Shown here: positions 1-5,727 of the stretch, piece after piece
Numbering within the stretch: position 1 is the stretch's first letter
Layout: each line of letters opens with the position of its first letter
From: Listeria marthii FSL S4-120
GTDB taxonomy: Bacteria > Bacillota > Bacilli > Lactobacillales > Listeriaceae
Assembly: GCA_000183865.1 (NCBI GenBank)
Contig: CM001047.1
Span: forward strand, 1,059,646 to 1,065,516
DNA length: 5,871 bases
Direction: 5' to 3'
Notes under the pieces: generated by a model
What the model was told of the DNA's origin: nothing
The model's database searches: none
Seen by the model: only the letters and a program-made list of their open reading frames with translations
Program-made: the position numbers and the translations under genes

Positions 1-1
1 A

Positions 2-136
2 AAAGCGCGCCTTTTTTATCAAGCTGCTGAAAAGGAAACGCTGCTTGCTGAGGTCAACGTCGTAAGTAGTATCTTAGGAAAATTAAAACGCAATCGAGCG
101 TTAAAGCGAAAGTTTAAACAGGGGGGAGTATCCTGA
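2..136 (+). CDS. 3' end of an unidentified upstream gene, probably of the teichoic acid operon
   Basis: An open frame enters from the left edge and runs for 44 codons to a TGA at 134-136. The A of this stop is also the first base of the next gene's ATG (TGATG), a typical translational coupling junction, which is the main reason to believe the frame is coding. The visible tail starts KARLFYQAAEKETLLAEV and ends in a strongly basic stretch, KRNRALKRKFKQ, with seven Lys/Arg in twelve residues. A basic amphipathic tail like this is common in enzymes that sit on the inner face of the membrane, such as wall-polymer glycosyl- or glycerophosphotransferases, but this is inference. No diagnostic domain is visible, so the function cannot be named. 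The position suggests another wall teichoic acid gene, for example a glycosyltransferase. Confidence 0.75.
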   Translation, partial: KARLFYQAAEKETLLAEVNVVSSILGKLKRNRALKRKFKQGGVS

Positions 137-1290
137 TGAAGTTAGTGCAAAAAGTGTATTATTTGTTATTTAGAATAGTAGGATGGTTACCTCGGAAAAA
201 GGCATTAGTTATGTTTGAAAGTTTTTCAGGTAAGCAATATAGTTGTAATCCGCGGGCTATTTTTGAATATATGGAGGAGCATAATCCGGAGTATGAACTC
301 TTGTGGAGTGTTAATCCTAAGTATGTCGATTTATTTGAGGCACACGGGGTTCCTTATGTGAAGCGTTTTTCCGTTAGTTGGTTGTTTAAAATGGGGTTGG
401 CGAAGTACTGGATTTCTAATAGTCGTCTTCCGCTAGAGTTACCGAAGCCGAAAAACACGATTTATGTTCAAACGTGGCACGGTACGCCGCTCAAAAAATT
501 AGGTGTGGATATTGATGAAGTGCATATGCCGGGGCAAACGACAGAACAATACAAAGCTGATTTTGTGAAAGAGGCGCAGAAATGGGATTATTTAGTTTCG
601 CCTAATGCTTATTCCAGCGCCATTTTCAGACGGGCGTTTGGCTTTATGGGTGAGATGATTGAGTCGGGCTATCCGCGGAATGATATTTTGTTTAGTGAAG
701 ATAAGGAATTGAAAATCGCGAACATCAAAAAAGAATTAGCGCTTCCTGAAGAAAAGAAAGTTATTTTATATGCGCCAACATGGAGGGATAATGACTTTTA
801 TGAAGCTGGAAAATACAAATTTGACTTAAAAATCGATATCGCTAAAATGCAAGAAAAGTTTGGTGATGAGATTGTGTTACTTGTGCGGATGCATTATTTA
901 GTTGCGGAGCACTTTGATTTCACGCAATACGGTGACTTTGTGCGTGATGCTTCGAACCATGAAGATATACGAGATTTGTATTTAGTTAGCGATTTGTTAA
1001 TTACTGATTATTCTTCTGTGTTTTTTGATTATGCGAATTTACAGCGTCCAATGTTGTTTTACACGTATGATTTGACGGAATATCGTGATACGTTACGAGG
1101 CTTTTACTTTGATTTTGAAAAGAATGCTCCTGGTCCGCTTGTGGAAACGAATGAAGAATTAATGAGCGAACTTGAGAAAATGCTTGAAAATCCGCCTAAA
1201 ATAGAAGACAGCTTTTTGGAGCAGTTTTGTACTTGGGAAGATGGCCATGCAGCAGAGAAAACAGTGAAAATCGTTTTTGCTGAAAAATAG
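136..1290 (+). CDS. CDP-glycerol glycerophosphotransferase family protein, TarF/TagF-like
   Basis: This 384-residue protein transfers glycerol phosphate (or a related polyol phosphate) from a CDP-activated donor onto a lipid-linked teichoic acid precursor at the cytoplasmic membrane face. Family motifs are clear: TWHGTPLKKLG at 113-123 with the likely catalytic His115, GYPRND at 178-183, YAPTWRD at 212-218, RMH at 251-253 with a second conserved His, SDLLITDYSS at 285-294, RGFYFD at 321-326, and DGHAAEK at 369-375. The N-terminal 20 residues are hydrophobic and basic and could act as a membrane-binding helix; there is no signal peptide. WHGTPLKKLG and RMHYLV resemble the TarF/TagF/TarL branch rather than TagB. 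The length fits the short TarF enzymes of about 390 residues, not the TagF polymerase of about 750. The ATG is preceded by GGGGGGAG at 121-128, 7 nt away, and overlaps the upstream stop. Family assignment is secure. Whether it adds one unit (TarF), polymerises, or uses CDP-ribitol is not settled. Confidence 0.93.
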   Translation: MKLVQKVYYLLFRIVGWLPRKKALVMFESFSGKQYSCNPRAIFEYMEEHNPEYELLWSVNPKYVDLFEAHGVPYVKRFSVSWLFKMGLAKYWISNSRLPLELPKPKNTIYVQTWHGTPLKKLGVDIDEVHMPGQTTEQYKADFVKEAQKWDYLVSPNAYSSAIFRRAFGFMGEMIESGYPRNDILFSEDKELKIANIKKELALPEEKKVILYAPTWRDNDFYEAGKYKFDLKIDIAKMQEKFGDEIVLLVRMHYLVAEHFDFTQYGDFVRDASNHEDIRDLYLVSDLLITDYSSVFFDYANLQRPMLFYTYDLTEYRDTLRGFYFDFEKNAPGPLVETNEELMSELEKMLENPPKIEDSFLEQFCTWEDGHAAEKTVKIVFAEK

Positions 1291-1294
1291 GTGG
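1289..1294 (+). promoter_or_regulatory. Ribosome binding site setting a TTG start
   Basis: AGGTGG overlaps the TAG stop of the upstream gene (1288-1290) and lies 8 nt before the TTG at 1303. The in-frame GTG codons at 1291 and 1294 fall within or directly against this sequence, so neither can be served by it. The same AGGTGG form is used in front of tagD at 2509-2514. Confidence 0.7.
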
Positions 1295-1302
1295 TGGGAA
1301 TA

Positions 1303-2454
1303 TTGAAAAAGATAGCGATTTATATTTATATGCTTGCTGTTAAGGTAACCGGCTGTTTAGCGAGGATTTTTCCAGTTAAGCCAAAAGTTGTTTTTTTAGT
1401 AAGTTTTTCGGAAAATCCCACTGCTATTTTGAAACAAATGAACGCGATGCAAGTGACGCCAAAAACAGTTGTTTTCTATGATCCACGGGTAGATGTGACG
1501 GATTGGTCTTTTGATTTTATTCAGCTGAAACCGAAAAATATCGGGCATTTTTTCTCGTTGATGTTTCATATTAACACGGCGAAAGTAGTCATTACGGATA
1601 ACTATTATGTGGAATTGGCTGGGCTAAAAGAGCGGAAAAATGTGACTTGTGTCCAAATTTGGCATGCGAATGGGGCTTTGAAGAAATTTGGCTGGGAAGA
1701 TAAAGCCGCGCAAAAAAGAAGCGCTGCTGATAAAAAACGATTCCAAGCTGTCTACCAACGTTTTTCGAAAGTGCTTGTTGGATCTGATGAAATGGCCACG
1801 ATTTTCCAAAAGTCCTTTTTGCTTGATGATTCGCACATGTTGAAATTAGGCGTTCCAAGGACGGATAATTTTTTCAATCAGCAACAATTGAAGATAAATT
1901 CGGACTGGACGCATGAAAAATTAAAGCTTTCTGACAAAAAGAAATTATTATATGCGCCGACTTTTCGAGACGGGGAGCTACATAGCACGCGCTTGCATTT
2001 AGATATTGCCAAAATGAAGCAAGCACTCGAAAATGACTATCAGCTAATCTTAAAATTGCATCCATCTATGAGCAATGATTTAGATAAAGTGGACGATGAT
2101 TTTGTCGTCTATGCGGATAAAGAGACGCCGATTGAGACGATTTTGCCGGTGGTAGATATTTTAATTACCGATTATTCGTCCATACCGTTTGAATTCGCGC
2201 TACTGGAAAAACCGATTATCTTTTTCACGTATGATTTGGAAGAATATGATCAAGCTAGAGGACTGTCAGATGGATTTTTAACAACAATTCCCGGCTCTTA
2301 TGTTGCTACGACAGATGAACTAATCCAACTAATTCAGCAAGACGCTTTTGATTTAGAAACCGTTCGGACTTTCGCAGCAAAATGGAATAAATATTCAGAC
2401 GGACATTCCAGTGAGCGCTTCGTTTCCTTTTTAAAAGAACAGCTGGAAAAGTAG
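1303..2454 (+). CDS. tagB: CDP-glycerol:lipid-linked disaccharide glycerophosphotransferase, TagB/TarB-like primase
   Basis: The family member is 383 residues long from the TTG start. TagB/TarB enzymes add the first glycerol phosphate to undecaprenyl-PP-GlcNAc-ManNAc, completing the first step of the wall teichoic acid linkage unit on the inner membrane face. Numbered from the TTG, the motifs are WHANGALKKFG at 120-130 with candidate catalytic His121, YAPTFRD at 217-223, LKLHP at 250-254, DILITDYSS at 285-293 and DGHSSER at 366-372. WHANGALKKFG and LKLHP look like the TagB branch, in contrast to WHGTPLKKLG and RMHYLV in the preceding paralogue. The length is close to Bacillus TagB (about 380). 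The N-terminus MKKIAIYIYMLAVKV is a hydrophobic, basic helix suited to membrane attachment. A GTG at 1291 would extend the frame but lies on the ribosome binding site; an ATG at 1330 would cut into the helix. The gap to the upstream stop is 12 nt, so the two genes are very probably co-transcribed. TagB versus a second TarF-type role is inferred from motif style. Confidence 0.9.
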   Translation: MKKIAIYIYMLAVKVTGCLARIFPVKPKVVFLVSFSENPTAILKQMNAMQVTPKTVVFYDPRVDVTDWSFDFIQLKPKNIGHFFSLMFHINTAKVVITDNYYVELAGLKERKNVTCVQIWHANGALKKFGWEDKAAQKRSAADKKRFQAVYQRFSKVLVGSDEMATIFQKSFLLDDSHMLKLGVPRTDNFFNQQQLKINSDWTHEKLKLSDKKKLLYAPTFRDGELHSTRLHLDIAKMKQALENDYQLILKLHPSMSNDLDKVDDDFVVYADKETPIETILPVVDILITDYSSIPFEFALLEKPIIFFTYDLEEYDQARGLSDGFLTTIPGSYVATTDELIQLIQQDAFDLETVRTFAAKWNKYSDGHSSERFVSFLKEQLEK

Positions 2455-2456
2455 GG

Positions 2457-2480
2457 CTCTAAACAAGTAGAGAAATTTTT
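2457..2480 (+). terminator. Weak hairpin with T-run after tagB, doubtful terminator
   Basis: CTCTA at 2457-2461 can pair with TAGAG at 2468-2472 around a six-base loop, followed by AAA and TTTTT at 2476-2480 and more T-rich sequence. Five pairs with only two G-C make a weak stem. It may give partial termination between tagB and tagD or nothing at all. The 3' arm coincides with the proposed -35 element of the tagD promoter. Confidence 0.25.
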
Positions 2481-2496
2481 GTTTTCTTGATATACT
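2468..2496 (+). promoter_or_regulatory. Candidate SigA-type promoter of tagD with extended -10
   Basis: TAGAGA at 2468-2473 (four of six matches to TTGACA) is separated by 17 bases from TATACT at 2491-2496 (five of six matches to TATAAT). TG at 2488-2489 supplies an extended -10. The predicted start near 2503 leaves a leader of only about 15 nt that still includes the AGGTGG ribosome binding site at 2509-2514. This would let tagD be expressed independently of the upstream transferase genes. Confidence 0.6.
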
Positions 2497-2518
2497 ACTA
2501 AAGAAAGTAGGTGGGCTG

Positions 2519-2902
2519 ATGAAGAAAGTAATTACATATGGCACATTTGATTTAATTCACTGGGGGCATATTCGTTTATTAGAACGAGCAAAAGCTTTGG
2601 GTGATTACCTTATTGTAGCCATTTCAACAGATGAATTTAATCGAATTAAACACAAAGAAGCATACCATAACTTTGAACATCGCAAATTAATTTTAGAGGC
2701 GATTAAATATGTCGACGAAGTGATTCCAGAAAGTAACTGGGAACAAAAACTAGAAGATGTGAAAAATCGTGATATTGATATTTTTGTGATGGGTGATGAT
2801 TGGGAAGGTGAGTTTGACTTCTTAAAACCTTATTGTGAAGTTGTTTATTTACCACGCACGGATGGTATTTCTACTTCCAAGATTAAAGACGATTTAAAAT
2901 AG
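2519..2902 (+). CDS. tagD: Glycerol-3-phosphate cytidylyltransferase
   Basis: TagD makes CDP-glycerol from CTP and sn-glycerol 3-phosphate, releasing pyrophosphate. The product is the donor for the glycerophosphotransferases encoded just upstream. At 127 residues it is a full-length single-domain cytidylyltransferase; Bacillus subtilis TagD has 129. The nucleotidyltransferase signature GTFDLIHWGH is at 8-17, with the HxGH motif at His14-His17. The lysine pair Lys44/Lys46 in RIKHKE and Arg55 in HRKLILEA match family active-site positions. The second signature RTDGISTS is at 113-120 and closes the CTP site. The enzyme is soluble and cytoplasmic, normally a dimer. The ATG follows AGGTGG with a short 4-nt spacing, and the gene appears to have its own promoter at 2468-2496. 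A composite hairpin at 2907-2965 follows. No residues look abnormal. The assignment is very secure; a ribitol- or ethanolamine-specific relative is less likely given the near-identical motifs and length. Confidence 0.97.
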   Translation: MKKVITYGTFDLIHWGHIRLLERAKALGDYLIVAISTDEFNRIKHKEAYHNFEHRKLILEAIKYVDEVIPESNWEQKLEDVKNRDIDIFVMGDDWEGEFDFLKPYCEVVYLPRTDGISTSKIKDDLK

Positions 2903-2906
2903 TAGC

Positions 2907-2970
2907 AGCACAAAACAGGCGCGCCAATAATGTTCAATCATTAGGTGGTAGGCTTGTTTTGTGCTATTAT
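2907..2970 (+). terminator. Long composite hairpin downstream of tagD, probable terminator
   Basis: AGCACAAAACAGGC at 2907-2920 pairs with GCTTGTTTTGTGCT at 2952-2965 over 14 bases, one of them a G-T wobble. The 31-base loop can fold again: CGCC at 2922-2925 with GGTG at 2944-2947, and TAATG at 2928-2932 with CATTA at 2939-2943. The sequence after the stem is ATTATTATG, not a clean T-run, so termination may be inefficient. The reverse direction also lacks a strong T-run. Placement between the tagD stop and the pncB start supports a boundary role. Confidence 0.65.
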
Positions 2971-2987
2971 TATGTATAAATGATAAC
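2954..2987 (+). promoter_or_regulatory. Possible promoter of the pncB-nadE operon
   Basis: Two alternative pairs overlap. TTGTTT at 2954-2959 is followed 15 bases later by TATAAA at 2975-2980. TTGTGC at 2959-2964 is followed 17 bases later by GATAAC at 2982-2987. Neither is strong. Both place the -35 element inside the 3' arm of the tagD hairpin. A promoter is expected here because the hairpin precedes a new functional group of genes. I recognised no NAD-type riboswitch and no NiaR-like operator in this 117-base gap. Confidence 0.3.
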
Positions 2988-3006
2988 GAAAAGAACTAGT
3001 TATGTT

Positions 3007-3011
3007 AGGAG
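3007..3011 (+). promoter_or_regulatory. Ribosome binding site choosing the pncB start
   Basis: AGGAG lies 8 nt before the ATG at 3020. The earlier in-frame ATG at 3002 lies directly upstream of this site and has no purine-rich sequence at a proper distance before it, so 3020 is the likely start. Confidence 0.75.
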
Positions 3012-3019
3012 CAGAAGAA

Positions 3020-4510
3020 ATGACAAATTTATTTCAAGATGATAGTCTAACGCTGCACACAGACTTATACCAACTAAATATGATGAAAGCGTATTTTGAC
3101 GATGGACTTCATGAGCGTAGATCGGTATTTGAAGTATTTTTCCGAGATATGCCATTTGATTCAGGTTTTGTTGTGTTTGCTGGGCTGGAACGAATTATTA
3201 ATTATATGCAAAATTTGCGTTTTACAGAAACAGACATTACTTATTTACACGACGAACTTGGTTTTGATGGGCCTTTTCTAGAATATTTACGTAACTTTAA
3301 ATTTAAAGGAAATATTCTTGCAGCAAAAGAGGGGGAATTCGTTTTTAAAACGGAGCCAATCCTTCAAGTGGAAGCGAGTCTGGCCGAAGCTCAATTAATC
3401 GAAACAGCTCTACTTAATATTGTGAATTTCCAAACGCTAATCGCGACAAAAGCGGCGCGAATTCGTTCGGTGATTGACGACGAAACGTTTGCGGAATTTG
3501 GTACAAGACGTGCACAAGAAATGGACGCGGCTATTTGGGGTACACGCGCGGCTTATATTGGCGGTTGTGATTCCACAAGTAATGTTCGCGCTGGGAAAAT
3601 TTTTGGTATTCCGGTGTCTGGTACGATGGCGCATGCGATGGTTCAAGCTTACCGCGACGAACTTGAAGCATTTAGAAGCTACGCAAAAACACATTTTGAT
3701 TCCATTTTCTTAGTAGATACATATGATACGCTAAAATCTGGTGTGCCAAATGCGATTAAAGTGGCCAAAGAAATGGGCGACAAAATCAACTTTATCGGCA
3801 TCCGCTTAGATAGTGGCGATATGGCCTTTCTATCCAAAAAAGCGCGCCAAATGTTAGACGAGGCTGGCTTTCCAGAAGCGAAAATCTTTGCTTCAAGCGA
3901 CTTAGATGAACATACCATTTTATCGTTAAAAGCCCAAAAAGCCAAAATCGATTCATGGGGCGTTGGCACAAAACTAATCACCGCTTACGACCAACCAGCA
4001 CTTGGAGCTGTCTACAAAATGGCTGCGATAGCTGATGAAAATGATATTTTACAAGATTCGATTAAACTTTCAAGTAATACCGAAAAAGTTTCGACTCCGG
4101 GTAAAAAGAAAGTTTACCGAATTATTACGAATGAAGATGGCTTGAAAGCAGAAGGCGATTATATTGCTTTAGCGGACGAATCACTGGAAAATGTGGATAA
4201 ATTAACGATGTTCCACCCAGTTCATACGTATATTATGAAAACAGTTGAGAATTTCACTGCGCGTGAGCTACTTGTACCAATTTTCCAAGATGGAGAACTT
4301 GTGTATGACATGCCGACTTTAGATGAAATTAAAGCTTATAAAGAAGAAAACTTGGCACTGCTTTGGGATGAGTACAAACGAACTGTTCGCCCAGAGCAAT
4401 ACCCAGTTGATTTAAGTGTAAAATGTTGGAAAAACAAGATGCGCAATATCGAAAAAGTACGTAAAAGTGTCCAACTTCATTCACCAGTTGAACTAGATAT
4501 GCCGTTTTAG
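3020..4510 (+). CDS. pncB: Nicotinate phosphoribosyltransferase
   Basis: PncB condenses nicotinate with PRPP to nicotinate mononucleotide, with ATP hydrolysis, and is the entry step of Preiss-Handler NAD synthesis and salvage in the cytoplasm. The protein has 496 residues from the chosen start, fitting the long Gram-positive form (about 490). Visible motifs, numbered from 3020: the N-terminal substrate-site segment [15 protein letters not shown] at 13-27, [10 protein letters not shown] at 37-46, EFGTRRAQ at 159-166, GGCDSTSN at 181-188, SGTMAHAM at 200-207, GIRLDSGD at 260-267 and SWGVGTKL at 312-319. His205 in GTMAH is the expected phosphorylated histidine. GIRLDSGD and GVGTKL belong to the phosphate- and PRPP-binding part of the barrel. 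The C-terminal 100 residues form the extra domain of the long class. The ATG at 3002 would add six residues but is disfavoured by the ribosome binding site. nadE follows 11 nt after the stop, forming a pathway operon. No truncation or altered key residue is seen. Confidence 0.96.
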   Translation: MTNLFQDDSLTLHTDLYQLNMMKAYFDDGLHERRSVFEVFFRDMPFDSGFVVFAGLERIINYMQNLRFTETDITYLHDELGFDGPFLEYLRNFKFKGNILAAKEGEFVFKTEPILQVEASLAEAQLIETALLNIVNFQTLIATKAARIRSVIDDETFAEFGTRRAQEMDAAIWGTRAAYIGGCDSTSNVRAGKIFGIPVSGTMAHAMVQAYRDELEAFRSYAKTHFDSIFLVDTYDTLKSGVPNAIKVAKEMGDKINFIGIRLDSGDMAFLSKKARQMLDEAGFPEAKIFASSDLDEHTILSLKAQKAKIDSWGVGTKLITAYDQPALGAVYKMAAIADENDILQDSIKLSSNTEKVSTPGKKKVYRIITNEDGLKAEGDYIALADESLENVDKLTMFHPVHTYIMKTVENFTARELLVPIFQDGELVYDMPTLDEIKAYKEENLALLWDEYKRTVRPEQYPVDLSVKCWKNKMRNIEKVRKSVQLHSPVELDMPF

Positions 4511-4521
4511 GAGGAATTATA

Positions 4522-5346
4522 ATGGAAATCAGAGAAAGAATTTTAGCAGATATGCAAGTGGCAGAAACGATTGATGCACACGAAGAAATCCGAAAAAGTA
4601 TCGAGTTTTTAAAAGCATATTTAAAAAAGAATACGTTCTTAAAAAGCTTTGTTCTTGGAATTTCTGGTGGGCAAGATTCGACTTTAACTGGAAAACTAGC
4701 GCAGATGGCGATAAGTGAAATGCGCGCGGAAACGGGCGACGATGAGTATCAGTTTTTCGCTGTGAGCTTGCCATACGGAACACAACTAGATGAATCGGAC
4801 CGTCAAGATGCACTGAACTTTATGGAACCAGATAATCGTTTAACCGTGAACATTAAAGCTTCGGTTGACGCGAGTGTTGCGGCGCTTGCGGAAGCGGGAA
4901 TCGAACTATCTGATTTCGCCAAAGGAAATGAAAAAGCGCGCGAACGGATGAAAGTCCAATACGCGATTGCTGCAATGCGTAAAGGTGTCGTTGTTGGAAC
5001 AGACCACTCGGCAGAAGCTATTACCGGCTTTTATACAAAATACGGCGACGGTGGAACGGACATTAACCCACTGTTCCGATTGAATAAAAGACAAGGCAAG
5101 GCGCTTCTCAAAGAACTTGGCTGCCCAGAGCATCTCTATTTGAAAAAACCGACTGCAGATTTAGAAGATAATAAGCCAGCTTTACCGGACGAGGTCGCGC
5201 TTGGTGTGACTTATGACCAAATTGACGATTATTTGGAAGGAAAAGAAGTTCCAGCAGATGCAGCGGCAAAAATCGAGAACTGGTTTATTAAAACCGAGCA
5301 TAAACGCCATATGGCAATTACTATATTTGATGATTTCTGGAAATAG
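4522..5346 (+). CDS. nadE: NH3-dependent NAD(+) synthetase
   Basis: NadE catalyses the last step of NAD synthesis: it adenylates nicotinate adenine dinucleotide with ATP and amidates it with ammonia. The protein is 274 residues, matching the ammonia-dependent homodimer (Bacillus subtilis NadE about 272). It lacks the N-terminal nitrilase-like glutaminase domain of the longer glutamine-dependent forms. Motifs: the N-type ATP pyrophosphatase P-loop SGGQDS at 48-53, GNEKARERM at 135-143, [20 protein letters not shown] at 159-178, KKPTADLED at 208-216, and HKRH at 260-263 near the C-terminus. The ATG is preceded by AGGAGG at 4509-4514, which overlaps the pncB stop, with 7-nt spacing, so translation is probably coupled to pncB. 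The same arrangement at its own end leads into the small ABM-domain gene. The enzyme NadD, needed between PncB and NadE, must be elsewhere in the genome. Confidence 0.97.
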   Translation: MEIRERILADMQVAETIDAHEEIRKSIEFLKAYLKKNTFLKSFVLGISGGQDSTLTGKLAQMAISEMRAETGDDEYQFFAVSLPYGTQLDESDRQDALNFMEPDNRLTVNIKASVDASVAALAEAGIELSDFAKGNEKARERMKVQYAIAAMRKGVVVGTDHSAEAITGFYTKYGDGGTDINPLFRLNKRQGKALLKELGCPEHLYLKKPTADLEDNKPALPDEVALGVTYDQIDDYLEGKEVPADAAAKIENWFIKTEHKRHMAITIFDDFWK

Positions 5347-5358
5347 GAGGTTGTTTAA

Positions 5359-5667
5359 ATGAAAGTTGGTTACGGGTTATTAACTGCATTTCATACACAT
5401 CCAGGAGAGCGAGATCATTTAGTGAAGATTTTGCTTGAAGCAGCAGAAAGTTTGGAAGAATATAATACGTGCATCCAGTATATCGTCAGCGAATCAGAAA
5501 ACGAAGCTGACACAGTATTTGTTTCTGAAATTTGGGTCGACAAAGGGCACCACGAAGCATCTCTAGATAACCCAGCTGTAAAAGAGACGATTGAACGTGC
5601 CAAACCACTAATAAAAGAAGTAAAACGAATACAAGAATTAGACATACTCGGCGGAAAAGGCGTATAA
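5359..5667 (+). CDS. Small ABM-domain protein, putative quinol monooxygenase-like
   Basis: This 102-residue protein has the look of the antibiotic biosynthesis monooxygenase (ABM) dimeric alpha-beta barrel fold. An N-terminal beta strand (VGYGLLTAFHTHPG, 3-16) leads to a helix that starts with ERDHLVKILLEAAESL at 17-32. A middle segment QYIVSESENEADTVFVSEIW at 40-59 gives two strands. The second helix region holds the typical NPAVKETIERAKPLI at 71-85, and a final strand contains IKEVKRIQELDIL. There is no signal peptide or membrane segment. Family members include cofactor-free quinol oxygenases and haem-degrading enzymes, but most are uncharacterised, and no residue here fixes the substrate. 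The start is supported by AGGAGG at 5345-5350, overlapping the nadE stop, 8 nt before the ATG. It is therefore the third gene of the pncB-nadE operon. A link to NAD or redox metabolism is suggested only by that position. An orthologue seems to occupy the same place in L. monocytogenes (recalled as lmo1094). Confidence 0.8.
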   Translation: MKVGYGLLTAFHTHPGERDHLVKILLEAAESLEEYNTCIQYIVSESENEADTVFVSEIWVDKGHHEASLDNPAVKETIERAKPLIKEVKRIQELDILGGKGV

Positions 5668-5668
5668 G
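5639..5668 (+). promoter_or_regulatory. Candidate promoter for the PTS operon inside the end of the ABM gene
   Basis: TAGACA at 5639-5644 (five of six matches to TTGACA) is separated by 18 bases from TATAAG at 5663-5668 (five of six matches to TATAAT). The -10 includes the TAA stop of the ABM gene. Initiation near 5675 would put the hairpin at 5681-5709 at the very 5' end of the PTS transcript. It is based on consensus matching only. Confidence 0.4.
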
Positions 5669-5680
5669 CTTAACAACAAG

Positions 5681-5714
5681 AATGATTCTGGGACTTTCCT
5701 GGAATCATTTTTTT
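5681..5714 (+). terminator. Intrinsic terminator-like hairpin abutting the next ribosome binding site
   Basis: AATGATTC at 5681-5688 pairs perfectly with GAATCATT at 5702-5709. The stem extends inward through two G-T wobbles (5689 with 5701, 5690 with 5700) and two G-C pairs (5691 with 5699, 5692 with 5698), leaving a five-base loop ACTTT at 5693-5697. A run of seven T follows at 5708-5714. This is the classical form of a Rho-independent terminator for the pncB-nadE-ABM operon. The T-run is immediately followed by GGAGGG at 5715-5720, the ribosome binding site of the PTS gene. No promoter can fit after it, so it may act as a leader attenuator or 5' stabilising hairpin for that gene. Confidence 0.85.
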
Positions 5715-5727
5715 GGAGGGATGACAA

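Noticed and set aside
1592..2065. Antisense open frames of 63-88 codons within tagB
   Set aside because: They lie entirely inside a well-supported gene, overlap each other in different frames, have no ribosome binding site context that stands out, and show no recognisable domain.
2907..2965. Short inverted-repeat element (MITE-like) after tagD
   Set aside because: The inverted repeats are adjacent to a stop codon as expected for a terminator, there is no flanking target-site duplication, and no second copy occurs in the window.
2980..2994. Possible CcpA cre-like site (ATGATAACGAAAAGA) upstream of pncB
   Set aside because: It differs from the usual cre consensus at two conserved positions, including the second half-site, and the downstream NAD genes are not typical CcpA targets.
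2994..3001. Palindrome AACTAGTT just before the pncB start region
   Set aside because: An isolated 8-base palindrome in AT-rich DNA with no second copy nearby; too short to call an operator.
2903..3019. NAD-sensing riboswitch or NiaR operator in front of pncB
   Set aside because: Most of the interval is used by the tagD hairpin; the remaining leader of about 30-50 bases is too short for a known NAD riboswitch, and no NiaR-like inverted repeat was seen.
3437..3981. Antisense and alternative-frame open frames within pncB
   Set aside because: They are shadows of the conserved pncB frame; the proteins are Cys/Arg/Ser-rich with no motif, as expected from reading the wrong strand.
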